Positions 8,854-17,168 of a stretch of DNA of 64,000 nucleotides are shown here, one piece after another. The DNA is taken from the NCBI RefSeq assembly GCF_943193215.1, contig NZ_CALPDH010000004.1, forward strand, positions 62,001 through 126,000. The letters are read 5' to 3'. This DNA comes from Acetatifactor aquisgranensis. Lineage in GTDB: Bacteria > Bacillota > Clostridia > Lachnospirales > Lachnospiraceae. The first letter of the stretch is position 1, and the number at the start of each line of letters is the position of its first letter. The notes beneath the pieces were generated by a model that worked only from the letters and a program-made list of their open reading frames with translations, was not told the DNA's origin and searched no databases. The translations under genes and the position numbers were made by a program.

Positions 8854-9177
8854 ATGTCAATTACGTCCGATATTTTACGGGGGCATACCGAGGCCATCAT
8901 CCTGTCCCATCTGCTGGAGCAGGACAGCTATGGCTACCAGATCAACAAGGACATCATGAAGAAGACCGACAACCGCTGCGAGCTGAAAGAGGCCACCCTG
9001 TATTCCGCGTTCCGGCGGCTGGAGCAGGCCGGCTACATACGCACCTACTGGGGGGACGAGACAGTGGGTGCCAGACGCCGCTATTACTCTATCACGGAAG
9101 AGGGGCGCCTGGCGTACCAGGCTTACAAGCGGGACTGGGAGGAAGCCAAGGCCACGATCGATCAGCTGCTGAAATGA
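8854..9177 (+). CDS. PadR family transcriptional regulator
   Basis: 107 residues, the standard length of short PadR repressors. The winged helix is clear: HLLEQDSYGYQI, then ELKEATLYSAFRRLEQAGYI and RRYYSITEEGR forming the wing. AAAGGAG lies at good spacing before the ATG. It leads an operon with a HAAS-domain membrane protein and, after a 147-bp gap, a DUF4097 protein, a grouping seen often in Firmicutes. It probably represses its own operon through the dyad at 8794-8820. The inducing signal is unknown, though PadR-DUF4097 operons are linked to envelope stress. Confidence 0.85.
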   Translation: MSITSDILRGHTEAIILSHLLEQDSYGYQINKDIMKKTDNRCELKEATLYSAFRRLEQAGYIRTYWGDETVGARRRYYSITEEGRLAYQAYKRDWEEAKATIDQLLK

Positions 9178-9221
9178 GACGGCGGCATAAAATCTCTGTA
9201 TATCAGAAAGGAAAGAAGAAC

Positions 9222-9899
9222 ATGAACGAAAAAATCAGAAAGCATATCAATGAACTGTTCAAGGATGCGCCCAAGACCAGGAGAGCCATGGAGCTGAAAG
9301 AAGAGATGGCGGTGAACACCATAGAGAAGTACGAAGACCTGATTGGCGAAGGCTATCAGGAAGAGGACGCGTTCCAGAACGTCATCAATTCCATCGGGGA
9401 CGTGACGGAGCTGTTTGAGGATTTGAAAGAGAAGAGCCTGTTCGCGCTGCCGGAGAAGGAGCGGAAGAAAAAGGCCATGCTGACAGCCGCCGCCGTGGGG
9501 ATCTATATTTTCGCAGGCGTCGTCCTCATCGTCAGCCTGGTAATCAATGACCTGTTTTTTGGGGGAGCGGAGACGGGGATTCTGGGGCTGGCCCTTGCGG
9601 TGCTGATATGCATCCCGCCCACCTGCATGCTGGTCTATGCGGCCAACATGTACCCTGTCCACAACAGGAAAGAAGAGAATCTGGTGGAGCTTTACAAAGA
9701 GGCCGCGACCTCAGGCAGCAGGGAAAAGGCGGTCAGGCAGTCCGTCAGCGTAATCATCTGGCTGGTGACGCTGCTGCTCTATTTTGCCATCAGTATGAAG
9801 ACCAGGCGCTGGGAGATAACCTGGCTGGTGTTCCTGGTGGGAGCCTGTGCCCAGATGATTGAGGTGCTGATATTCAACCTGAAGCACATGGGTTCCTGA
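9222..9899 (+). CDS. HAAS/DUF1700-like permease-prefix membrane protein
   Basis: 225 residues. The N-terminal 70 residues are a soluble helical domain (KIRKHINELFKDAP, then EDAFQNVINSIGDVTELFEDL) typical of the HAAS/DUF1700 domain that binds PadR-type partners. Four hydrophobic segments follow, roughly at residues 88-108, 118-140, 180-197 and 202-220. The start at ATG 9222 follows AAAGGA; the frame is open from 9174 but that start lacks a ribosome binding site. Located 44 bp after the PadR gene, it is probably the membrane sensor arm of the same system. Confidence 0.7.
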   Translation: MNEKIRKHINELFKDAPKTRRAMELKEEMAVNTIEKYEDLIGEGYQEEDAFQNVINSIGDVTELFEDLKEKSLFALPEKERKKKAMLTAAAVGIYIFAGVVLIVSLVINDLFFGGAETGILGLALAVLICIPPTCMLVYAANMYPVHNRKEENLVELYKEAATSGSREKAVRQSVSVIIWLVTLLLYFAISMKTRRWEITWLVFLVGACAQMIEVLIFNLKHMGS

Positions 9900-10030
9900 A
9901 ATTGACTTGCTTGGTCAAAACAGGTTCCATAGGAAAGGTTCCATGGGACATTATTGCTCCGGCGCTGTGACAAGAGCCGGGAAAGGGGCTGCCGGGCCTA
10001 TGGGCGGATGCCGCTGTAGCAGGCCGCGGC

Positions 10031-10060
10031 AGAGGAATGGAGAGGAATGGAGAGGAATAT
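10031..10060. repeat. Three tandem copies of a 10-bp unit containing a ribosome binding site and start codon
   Basis: AGAGGAATGG occurs twice (10031-10040, 10041-10050) followed by AGAGGAATAT (10051-10060). Each copy carries a Shine-Dalgarno core and an ATG, but successive ATGs are 10 bp apart and so fall in different frames. Copy-number change would alter initiation of the DUF4097 gene. Confidence 0.7.
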
Positions 10061-11255
10061 GAAACGATTGCATATGATTCTGATTGGCCTGATTGGCCTG
10101 CTGATGGTCATGCTGTGCGTGCTTCTGGGGGTTTCCCTGATAAGGGGCAGGCGCCTGGAAACCGGACATGGGAACTATTCCCTGGTACAGGAAAAGAGCT
10201 TTCCTGCGGAGGACATCCGCAGCCTGAAGATTGACTATGGCAGCAGCGCCCATGACGTGCTGTTTTATCAGGGGACAGGAGATGAAATCATTGTCCGTGA
10301 ATATATGAACTTTGAACCGAATAAAAGCCAGCTTTCCAAAGTGCAGGAGACCGGAGGGGAGCTTACGGTAAAGGGAGCGGGAAAAGGCCTGTTTTCTTTC
10401 TGGTTTGGTTTTTCGCAGGGATCCTATACGGAGATTTATCTGCCTGCAGGATTGGCGGAAGGAATGGATGCGCTCTCCGTAAAAACTGTAAGCGGCGATG
10501 TATTGTCCGAAATCGGACTGACATGCCTGGGCAATCTGATGGTGTCCACCACCAGCGGCGATGTGAGGATTCCGGAGATAAAGGCGGATACGATGCAGAT
10601 GTCTTCCACCAGCGGCAGTATCCGGCTGGAGTCTGTGCTGGCAGAAAGGACGGAAATCTCTACTACCAGCGGCGACATCACAATAGAGCAGGCCCGGGGA
10701 CAGACAAAGATATCGTCCACCAGCGGAGAGATTTTGATATCCGGCCTGGAGGGGCCCTTACGGACATCCACCACCAGCGGTGACATTTCCCTGGGACAGG
10801 TGACAGGGGACATAACCTTATCCACTACCAGCGGCGCTGTCCGGCTGGAAAACGGCCAGGGAGATTTTGAGGCGGAAAGCACCTCGGGAGATATCCGGGT
10901 GGAGAATCTGGATGGGGACTTCAGGATGAACACCACCAGCGGCGAACTCTCCGTCTCCAGAGGGAACGGTTCCGGCACGGCGCACTCCGTTTCCGGGGAC
11001 ATACGGATTTTTCTGGAGGATTTGGCGGGAGATCTGGATATTTCCACTACCAGCGGGTCAGTGGGACTGGCGTTCCCGGAGACGGCGGATTTTCAGTTCA
11101 AGTTCAGCACCACCAGCGGCGAGTGCGAGGCTTTCTTTGAGGATGCGCTGTCCTTTGACAGCAAGAGAAAGAACGCGGAGGGCCGGTATGGGGACGGAGG
11201 GCATTCGGTGAAGATATCCACGGTCAGCGGGGATCTGTCCGTGCGGGAATTTTAG
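10047..11255 (+). CDS. DUF4097 family beta-strand repeat protein with N-terminal membrane anchor
   Basis: 402 residues. A hydrophobic anchor (residues 8-30) is followed by an extracellular region made of at least ten copies of a roughly 20-residue unit with the core TTSGD or STSGD, which forms a right-handed beta-helix-like stack in DUF4097 proteins. The start is uncertain: ATG 10047 and ATG 10059 are in frame, each near a copy of AGAGGA in the 10-bp tandem repeat. Last gene of the PadR operon. Members of this family are often associated with envelope stress responses; the ligand is unknown. Confidence 0.8.
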   Translation: MERNMKRLHMILIGLIGLLMVMLCVLLGVSLIRGRRLETGHGNYSLVQEKSFPAEDIRSLKIDYGSSAHDVLFYQGTGDEIIVREYMNFEPNKSQLSKVQETGGELTVKGAGKGLFSFWFGFSQGSYTEIYLPAGLAEGMDALSVKTVSGDVLSEIGLTCLGNLMVSTTSGDVRIPEIKADTMQMSSTSGSIRLESVLAERTEISTTSGDITIEQARGQTKISSTSGEILISGLEGPLRTSTTSGDISLGQVTGDITLSTTSGAVRLENGQGDFEAESTSGDIRVENLDGDFRMNTTSGELSVSRGNGSGTAHSVSGDIRIFLEDLAGDLDISTTSGSVGLAFPETADFQFKFSTTSGECEAFFEDALSFDSKRKNAEGRYGDGGHSVKISTVSGDLSVREF

Positions 11256-11277
11256 AGGGGCAATCTGCAAAAAAGCT

Positions 11278-11306
11278 TTGTGTTTCTGTCCGAAATAAGG
11301 TACAAT
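11278..11306 (+). promoter_or_regulatory. Possible promoter of the NUDIX gene
   Basis: TTGTGT (11278-11283) and TACAAT (11301-11306) with a 17-bp spacer, 42 bp before the start codon. The -35 is weak. Confidence 0.4.
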
Positions 11307-11348
11307 GAGTTTATTCACGGCAGGACAGAGACAGGAGGAATAAGCGAT

Positions 11349-12011
11349 ATGGCAGAGAGGCCCCAAATAAAAAAAGAAAATGTAAAGCCCTTATTCGAGT
11401 CCCCGTATCTGCGGGTGGCAGATCTGCAGTACGCCCCGGGGAAACACTACTATGACGCCACCAGACGAACCATGGAGAACCTTACTGCCGTAAAGTCGGA
11501 TGAAGAATTTCAGTCCATGCTGGCGGACGCGGTGAGCTGCTTCGTCATTCTGGACGGGGAGGGAGAGGAACCGAGGCTCCTGCTCTCCTATGAATTCCGC
11601 TATCCGGCAGGCCAGTACCTGCTCAGCGTGCCGGCGGGACTCATTGACGAGGAGGACAGAGATAAACCGGATGCTCTCATTACCACGGCCATCCGGGAGA
11701 TCAAGGAGGAGACTGGCCTGGCGATTCAGGATACGGATTCCGTCAGGATAGTGAATCCGCTGGTCTTTTCCACGCCGGGACTGACGGATGAGAGCAATGC
11801 GCTGGTGTGCGCCGTGCTCCGTTCGGCACGGCTTTCGGACTTGTCCCAGGAGGGAGCGGTGGGCTCCGAGCAGTTCGACGGCTTCTGCCTGTTGACGAAA
11901 AGCCAGGCCCGGGAAGTCCTGGGCACAGGCCGGGATGAGCGGGGGAAATATTATCCGTTGTATACATGGGCGGCGCTGCTGTATTTTGTATCAGATATGT
12001 GGCGGCAGTAA
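11349..12011 (+). CDS. NUDIX hydrolase, ADP-ribose pyrophosphatase-like
   Basis: 220 residues. The catalytic helix REIKEETGL is present at about residue 117 and is preceded by AGLIDEEDRD, giving a NUDIX box that has a few extra residues between the glycine and the helix compared with the canonical spacing. AGGAGG lies before ATG 11349. NudF-like enzymes hydrolyse ADP-ribose and related nucleoside diphosphate sugars to remove toxic or signalling metabolites. The following aldo/keto reductase gene is 60 bp downstream and may share the transcript. Confidence 0.75.
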   Translation: MAERPQIKKENVKPLFESPYLRVADLQYAPGKHYYDATRRTMENLTAVKSDEEFQSMLADAVSCFVILDGEGEEPRLLLSYEFRYPAGQYLLSVPAGLIDEEDRDKPDALITTAIREIKEETGLAIQDTDSVRIVNPLVFSTPGLTDESNALVCAVLRSARLSDLSQEGAVGSEQFDGFCLLTKSQAREVLGTGRDERGKYYPLYTWAALLYFVSDMWRQ

Positions 12012-12071
12012 GCAGGCTGCGTATTCGGAGAGCTCTCTGACAGCATAAAAAAGAATGGAGGAATCATTCTC

Positions 12072-12989
12072 ATGAAAATGATTAAAATCAGTGAAAATGT
12101 GCCGGAGACATCAGCCATCGGCCTGGGATGTATGCGGATTACCGGCCTGGGAAACGAAAAGGCCCTGCGGGAGCTGGTGGAGGTTTCCATGGAGGCGGGA
12201 ATCAATTTCTTCGATCATGCGGATATTTACGCAAAAGGAGAGGCGGAAGCTGAGTTTGGCAGGATTTTGACGCCTGAACTCCGCAGCCGGATGGTGATAC
12301 AGACTAAATGTGCCATCCGCCCCGGCATCTGCTATGATTTTTCCAGGGAACATATATTAGAGTCCGTGGACGGCAGTTTAAAGCGGCTGAATACAGATTA
12401 TATCGATATCCTGCTCCTGCACCGGCCGGACGCGCTGATGGAGCCGGAGGAGGTGGCGGAGGCTTTTGACAGTTTGAAAAAGGCCGGGAAAGTCCGCGCC
12501 TTTGGGGTCAGCAACCACAATCCCATGCAGATGGAGCTGCTGAACAGCTGCCTGTCGGAGCCTCTGCGGGTGAACCAGATACAGTATTCCGTGGCTCATT
12601 GTCCTACTATTGACGCAGGACTGAACGTGAATATTCAAAATGACGCGGGATGCAACAGAGACGGCAGCGTGATAGAGTACTGTAGGCTGAAGAAGATGAC
12701 TATACAGGCGTGGTCTCCATTCCTGTACGGCATGTTCGAGGGCGTTTTCATAGGAAATGAAAAATTCCCGGAGCTGAACCAGGTCATGGATCGTCTGGCG
12801 GAGAAGTACCAGGTGACGCCCAATGCCATTGCCGTGGCGTGGATCATGCGCCATCCTGCCAATATCCAGACCATCGTGGGCAGCACCAATGCAAGGCGGG
12901 TGCAGGATGTCTGCAAGGCTTCTGATATCTGCCTGACCAGGGAGGAATGGTATGAGATGTATCTCGCGGCGGGGAAAAAGCTGCCCTGA
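12072..12989 (+). CDS. Aldo/keto reductase
   Basis: 305 residues, a TIM-barrel NADPH-dependent carbonyl reductase. Catalytic residues are visible: Asp and Tyr in FFDHADIY, Lys in VIQTKC, and His in LLLHRPD. The cofactor end has IVGSTNARRV. It resembles the E. coli YdhF branch. GGAGG is about 10 bp before the ATG. Physiological substrate unknown. Confidence 0.85.
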   Translation: MKMIKISENVPETSAIGLGCMRITGLGNEKALRELVEVSMEAGINFFDHADIYAKGEAEAEFGRILTPELRSRMVIQTKCAIRPGICYDFSREHILESVDGSLKRLNTDYIDILLLHRPDALMEPEEVAEAFDSLKKAGKVRAFGVSNHNPMQMELLNSCLSEPLRVNQIQYSVAHCPTIDAGLNVNIQNDAGCNRDGSVIEYCRLKKMTIQAWSPFLYGMFEGVFIGNEKFPELNQVMDRLAEKYQVTPNAIAVAWIMRHPANIQTIVGSTNARRVQDVCKASDICLTREEWYEMYLAAGKKLP

Positions 12990-13044
12990 GCGGCCGCAGC
13001 AGCCGGGCCGCGGAAGTTTCCGTCGTTGCTTCTGGTTCTGCTGC

Positions 13045-14349
13045 TTATGACGGGGGCTTTGGCTGAGGGGCGCGGGCTCCGGGAGAGCCGGATTGGGAAA
13101 GTGCAGCGGTCAGGGTTAATGTGAAGCGGACGGTGGTTTCCGCGTCATCGGAGTGCAGGCAGCGGGAGTGGTTTTCTGTGCCATTGGTGTCCGGGCAGAG
13201 GGAGTGGCTTTTCGCATCGTCTGCATTTTGGCTGGGGGACAGTTCTGTCCGGGGGAGGGCCTGTGCGGTCAGGGTGCCGCCCATGGCTTCTGCCAGGGAT
13301 TTTGCTATGGTCAGCCCCAGGCCTGAGCCGCCTTTGCTCCGGGAGGCATCATTTTTATAAAAACGATTAAATAAATTCGGTATATCGTCCTCCTTGAGAC
13401 GGACGGAATCATTTTGAAAGAAAATCTGAACCAGCCCGCAGCTTTCTGACATATGGATGTCCAGATAGCTGCGGGCATATCTTCCGGCGTTCTGGAGCAT
13501 ATTTGCGAAAATGCGCTCACAGGCGTCCTTGTTTCCCCGAACCATTACCGGGTGCTCCGGCAGAAAGCTTTCCAGGCGCAGACAGGCCTTTTCCAGCATT
13601 TGCCAGTGCCCGGCCAGGCTTTCTTTCAGGAGTCTGCAGACATCCACATCCCGGATTTCCAGAGAATACTCCCGGGCGTTCAGCTGAGAGAAAGCGTAGA
13701 ACTGGGAAACCAGCCGCTCCATGGCGCGGGCGTTGCGCTCCAGGATTTCCAGGGACTCCGCCTGACGGGAAAGCATTTCCCATGCCGCTTTCTGTGCTGT
13801 GCGCTGCCTCGAAATATCCTCAGACGCTGCCTGGTGGGGGTGTGCCGCCTGTGTTGTGGTTTGCGCCGGAATGTCCGGGGATTCCGTCTGCAAGAGCGCT
13901 ATGCTCTGGGCCATGTCCCGCTTCATCCACTTTAGATAACCGAGAATCACCGTCAGCGGCGTCCGCAAGTCATGGCTGATATCTTCCATCTGCTTCTGGA
14001 ATTCCGTCTCCCGCTTTTCATATTCCAGGCGCTGCCTGCGCACTTCCTCCAGAGTGCCGTTGACGGCTTCCATGGCCTGTTCCAAAGTCCGGTCCGGCAG
14101 GGGCAGATGCAGAATCTGGTTCCTGGACACATCCTTTTGGATTTCCAGCAAATCCCGTTTCATCTCCCTGAGCGCCCGCTTCAGTGCAAAATACCGGAAA
14201 GCAAAATACCCTCCCGCGACGGCAAAAAGCACGCACAGCAAAATTGCCGCCGGAATATTCCCCTCCAGGATATCCCGCCCCGGAAAAGCCGCGCCCTGGA
14301 GAACGCCGGCAAGAATAAAGTTCTGTGATAGGAACGAGAAGAATGCCAT
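13045..14349 (-). CDS. Sensor histidine kinase lacking an extracellular sensor domain
   Basis: 434 residues. One clear membrane segment (about residues 33-52) is followed by a coiled region and the H-box SHDLRTPLTVILGY. The ATPase domain has an N-box (FANMLQNAGRYA) and a G-box (GGSGLGLTIAKSLAEAMGG). A long unstructured insert separates the H-box helix from the next helix, and a Pro/Ser-rich tail follows the kinase domain. GGAAAGGAG precedes the ATG. It is the last of four minus-strand genes (regulator, ABC ATPase, permease, kinase). With no sensor loop it probably reads the state of the transporter, as BceS-type kinases do. Confidence 0.8.
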   Translation of the reverse strand: MAFFSFLSQNFILAGVLQGAAFPGRDILEGNIPAAILLCVLFAVAGGYFAFRYFALKRALREMKRDLLEIQKDVSRNQILHLPLPDRTLEQAMEAVNGTLEEVRRQRLEYEKRETEFQKQMEDISHDLRTPLTVILGYLKWMKRDMAQSIALLQTESPDIPAQTTTQAAHPHQAASEDISRQRTAQKAAWEMLSRQAESLEILERNARAMERLVSQFYAFSQLNAREYSLEIRDVDVCRLLKESLAGHWQMLEKACLRLESFLPEHPVMVRGNKDACERIFANMLQNAGRYARSYLDIHMSESCGLVQIFFQNDSVRLKEDDIPNLFNRFYKNDASRSKGGSGLGLTIAKSLAEAMGGTLTAQALPRTELSPSQNADDAKSHSLCPDTNGTENHSRCLHSDDAETTVRFTLTLTAALSQSGSPGARAPQPKPPS

Positions 14350-14472
14350 GGTAAGCTCCTTTCCAAATCCAATCCTGAAAACTGCCGAAAAGGAAGTCGA
14401 TTATCGGTACAGCAAATAGACGCAATCCTGTCCCGCAAGGCAAAGAGCAGGCTGACGGCTTGGAATCCGGCG

Positions 14473-15258
14473 TCAAAGTTCCCTCTTCCGCAATAAAACC
14501 ACGCCCAAAGCGCCAAAGACCACGATTTCCGCCCCGCCGGCAATCAGGCATTTCGCCATCCCCTGTGCCGTGTCCCATATAGCGACGCACTCGGACATGT
14601 TGACCCGGGACTGCGCCGTGAGGAAATTTGCGGGCATCCACAGGGCGATATCCAGCAGAAGAGTCGAACTGGCGGTGGTCAGGGCCATGCCCGCCAGCAG
14701 CAGGATTTTCGGCAGAAAGACCAGGACGGCCAGCCAAACCAGAATGCTGACGATGCTTTTGTCAAAAACCTCCAGCAGCACATTCGCCAATACCAGGGAA
14801 GCGATGGCAATCAGGGACATAGCCGGGAGTTCCAACAGCAGATCCGCCGCTGTGGTAGGCCCGGCGGAATCCAACAGCAGTTCGGCGCTGCAGATATATA
14901 CCGGCAAAATCATCACCAGAATCACAAATGACACCGCCAGGCTGACGATGCACTTGCCCGCCAGCAGCTCCAGCCGGGACATCCCATAGGAGATGCAGTT
15001 CTGTTCGGTGCGGTTGCGCCTGTCCGATTCATAGAGCATCACAGCCACATCGGAAGCCACATAGCAGAATATCATAGGCATGGCCACTACATTGGAATAA
15101 GAGAAAGAGGTAATGCCATACCGGAAGCCCTCCAGCCCCTTCAAAAGACACAGCACAATGTTCATCAGCAGGACCAGCCCTACAAAGACGGCGGCTGTCT
15201 CCCGGATTTCCGGGCTGCGGGAAGCCCTGTAAAGTTCACTTTTGACATAATTCAGCAT
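14473..15258 (-). CDS. ABC-2 type permease of the first kinase-linked ABC module
   Basis: 261 residues with about six hydrophobic segments and a large extracytoplasmic-looking loop. The start at 15258 is chosen because GGAGGG precedes it and it overlaps the end of the ATPase gene by 7 bp; the frame is open much further upstream without initiation signals. The fold resembles lantibiotic/bacitracin-immunity permeases (BcrB/SpaE type). It should pair with the adjacent ATPase to export or expel a membrane-active peptide; the substrate is inferred from module type only. Confidence 0.7.
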   Translation of the reverse strand: MLNYVKSELYRASRSPEIRETAAVFVGLVLLMNIVLCLLKGLEGFRYGITSFSYSNVVAMPMIFCYVASDVAVMLYESDRRNRTEQNCISYGMSRLELLAGKCIVSLAVSFVILVMILPVYICSAELLLDSAGPTTAADLLLELPAMSLIAIASLVLANVLLEVFDKSIVSILVWLAVLVFLPKILLLAGMALTTASSTLLLDIALWMPANFLTAQSRVNMSECVAIWDTAQGMAKCLIAGGAEIVVFGALGVVLLRKREL

Positions 15259-16178
15259 ATTCCGTTCCCTCCGTTCTTCAGGTTCATGTAATATTCTTCC
15301 AGGGAAGCGCGCCGGAGCTCCAGCCCCCTGATATAAAGCCCGTTTTCCGCGGCAAGGCGGCTGTATTCTTCCGGCTCCCGCAGACACTTCAGAATCCGGA
15401 TTGTCCGTTCGGGCAGCACCTGGAAAGGCTCCTCCGGAAAATGCTTTGCCAACAGGGCTGCGTACTCTTCCGGATTCGTGACGGAGATGTCCAGGCAGTC
15501 GGAGCATTTTTCATGGAGCTTCTCGGCGGATATCTCCTCCAACAGCTTCCCCTTGTTCAGGAAACCGAAGACTGTGGCAGTCTGCTGCAGCTCCGACAGG
15601 ATGTGGCTGGACAGCAGAATGGTGAGGTTCTTCTCCCGGTTCAGGCGGAGGAGCAAAGCGCGGAATTCGATGATGCCGCTGGGATCCAGGCCGTTGATGG
15701 GCTCATCCAGCACCAGGAGCCGGGGCTCCCCGATCATGGCGATGGCCAGCCCCAGGCGCTGCTTCTGGCCCATGGAGAGCTTTTTGCATTTTGCTCTCCT
15801 CTTTTCCTGGATATCGGTCAGCTTCAGGACTTCCTCCACCTTTTCCCTGCCGGGGATGCCCCTTTGGATGCGGTAGTATTCAAGCGTGTCTTCCACCGTC
15901 AGATTGGGGAAAAAACCGGGCTGCTCAATCATGGCGCCCATCTGTCTCCGGCAGCGGCGCAGTTCCTGTTCCGCGAACTGGCCGAACAGCCGCAGCTCCC
16001 CCGCCGTAGGGAAGATGTGTCCGGCCAGGAGCTTCAGGAAAGTGGACTTCCCGGCGCCGTTGTCGCCGATGAGCCCGTAGATGCTGCCGGTTCTGATGTG
16101 GAGATTCACCTGGTCTAAGGCAAGGACAGGGCCGTAGGATTTTGTGATTTGTTTTGCTTCTATGGCGTAATCGTTCAT
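15252..16178 (-). CDS. ABC transporter ATP-binding protein, BcrA-like
   Basis: 308 residues. Walker A GDNGAGKST (about residue 38), signature LSMGQKQRL, Walker B LLVLDEP followed by INGLDPSG, and an H-loop SSHIL are all intact. A C-terminal extension of about 90 residues matches the BcrA/lantibiotic-immunity subclass. GGAGG precedes the ATG. It is the promoter-proximal gene of the ABC-permease-kinase run and lies immediately downstream of the tandem regulator boxes at 16329-16361. Confidence 0.85.
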   Translation of the reverse strand: MNDYAIEAKQITKSYGPVLALDQVNLHIRTGSIYGLIGDNGAGKSTFLKLLAGHIFPTAGELRLFGQFAEQELRRCRRQMGAMIEQPGFFPNLTVEDTLEYYRIQRGIPGREKVEEVLKLTDIQEKRRAKCKKLSMGQKQRLGLAIAMIGEPRLLVLDEPINGLDPSGIIEFRALLLRLNREKNLTILLSSHILSELQQTATVFGFLNKGKLLEEISAEKLHEKCSDCLDISVTNPEEYAALLAKHFPEEPFQVLPERTIRILKCLREPEEYSRLAAENGLYIRGLELRRASLEEYYMNLKNGGNGIC

Positions 16179-16248
16179 ATTGACCTCCTCCTGGGGCAGC
16201 GGAAAGGTGGCGCCCGGACTTCCTGCTGCTTAAGCATTGCTATAAATG

Positions 16249-16266
16249 GCTGCCATGCATGGCAGC
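16249..16266. repeat. 18-bp perfect palindrome in the ABC operon leader
   Basis: GCTGCCATGCATGGCAGC is its own reverse complement. It lies about 40 bp downstream of the putative -10 of the ABC operon, so it would be in the 5' leader, either as an operator for a dimeric repressor or as a short hairpin. Confidence 0.6.
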
Positions 16267-16305
16267 TGTCCGCCGGGCAGACTGAGCTTTCCGGCTGACA
16301 GTCAT

Positions 16306-16361
16306 AGTATAAACCATGAGGGGTGAATAAGTCATAAAGAACTTTTAAAGATGTCGTAAAG
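16306..16361 (-). promoter_or_regulatory. Promoter with three tandem 11-bp response-regulator boxes
   Basis: On the minus strand, three head-to-tail 11-bp units read CTTTACGACAT, CTTTAAAAGTT and CTTTATGACTT (plus-strand positions 16351-16361, 16340-16350, 16329-16339). The last overlaps the -35 position, 17 bp before a TATACT -10 (16311-16306). Direct repeats at 11-bp spacing upstream of a promoter with a poor -35 are the hallmark of OmpR/PhoB-type activator sites. The regulator encoded next door (16403-17086) is the obvious candidate. Confidence 0.65.
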
Positions 16362-16402
16362 TTTGAGGGAAGAAGCGTGGGTGATAGAACAGGCCTGAAA
16401 TG

Positions 16403-17086
16403 CTATTTCAACTTAAAACCAATACCATACACCGTCTGAATATATTCTTCTGAGGCGTCAGCCTCTTTCATCTTTCTGCGCAGATTGCTGACGTGGACAT
16501 TCACGGTATTGTTTTCCCCATAGTAACCGTTTTTCCATACCTGCTCGTAAAGGCTCTCTCTGGAGAACACTTTTTCCGGGGACTGCAGAAAAAGGAGCAG
16601 GAGCTCATATTCATGGGAGGTCAGGGAAAGCTCCAGCCCATTGACAATTACTTTCCGGGATTCCGGATAAAGCATTATATTTTTATAGGAAAAAGGAAGC
16701 TGGCGCCGAGGCAGGCTGCCGGTGCGCCTGAGGGCCGCCTGGACCCGGGCAGCCACTTCCTCCGGCTCGAATGGCTTCGTGATATAATCGTCCGCGCCGC
16801 TTTTCAGGAGCGCCACCTTATCGTTCAGGGCGCTTTTGGCAGAGAGCACCAGGATGGGGGCAGAAAGGCGCTTTTTCTCCCGGATGTGCGTAAGAAGCTC
16901 TTCCCCGGTCAGCCCGGGCAGCATCAAATCCAAAAGAATCAGATTCGGTTCTTCGCGCTCCAGCAAAAGCAGCGCCTCCGTCCCGGAAAAGGCCTGTATC
17001 GTTCCGTAACCCTCAGCCTCCAGTATCCTTGCCAGCAGACGGTTGATATCCGTCTCGTCCTCTACAATCATGATTTTTGTCTGCAT
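16403..17086 (-). CDS. OmpR-family response regulator
   Basis: 227 residues. The receiver domain has acidic VEDETD, the phosphorylation Asp in LILLDLMLPG (about residue 52), Ser in LVLSAKS and Lys in YITKPFEPEE. The C-terminal winged helix (LTSHEYELLLLFL, NTVNVHVSNLRRKM) is typical of OmpR/PhoB regulators. The start at 17086 follows GAGGGAACAGGAT; the frame is open upstream without better signals. It is separated from the ABC genes by 224 bp holding their promoter, so it probably activates them. Its kinase partner is likely the one at 13045-14349. Confidence 0.85.
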   Translation of the reverse strand: MQTKIMIVEDETDINRLLARILEAEGYGTIQAFSGTEALLLLEREEPNLILLDLMLPGLTGEELLTHIREKKRLSAPILVLSAKSALNDKVALLKSGADDYITKPFEPEEVAARVQAALRRTGSLPRRQLPFSYKNIMLYPESRKVIVNGLELSLTSHEYELLLLFLQSPEKVFSRESLYEQVWKNGYYGENNTVNVHVSNLRRKMKEADASEEYIQTVYGIGFKLK

Positions 17087-17168
17087 ATCCTGTTCCCTCT
17101 CTGTCTGATGTTCCTTTTTCAATATAAGAAAGATACAAGGATTCGTCAAGAGGTTTCTTCTGAGGGCG

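Noticed and set aside
10523..11250. DNA-level repeats across the DUF4097 gene
   Set aside because: They follow from the repeated STSGD protein motif and are not a separate element.
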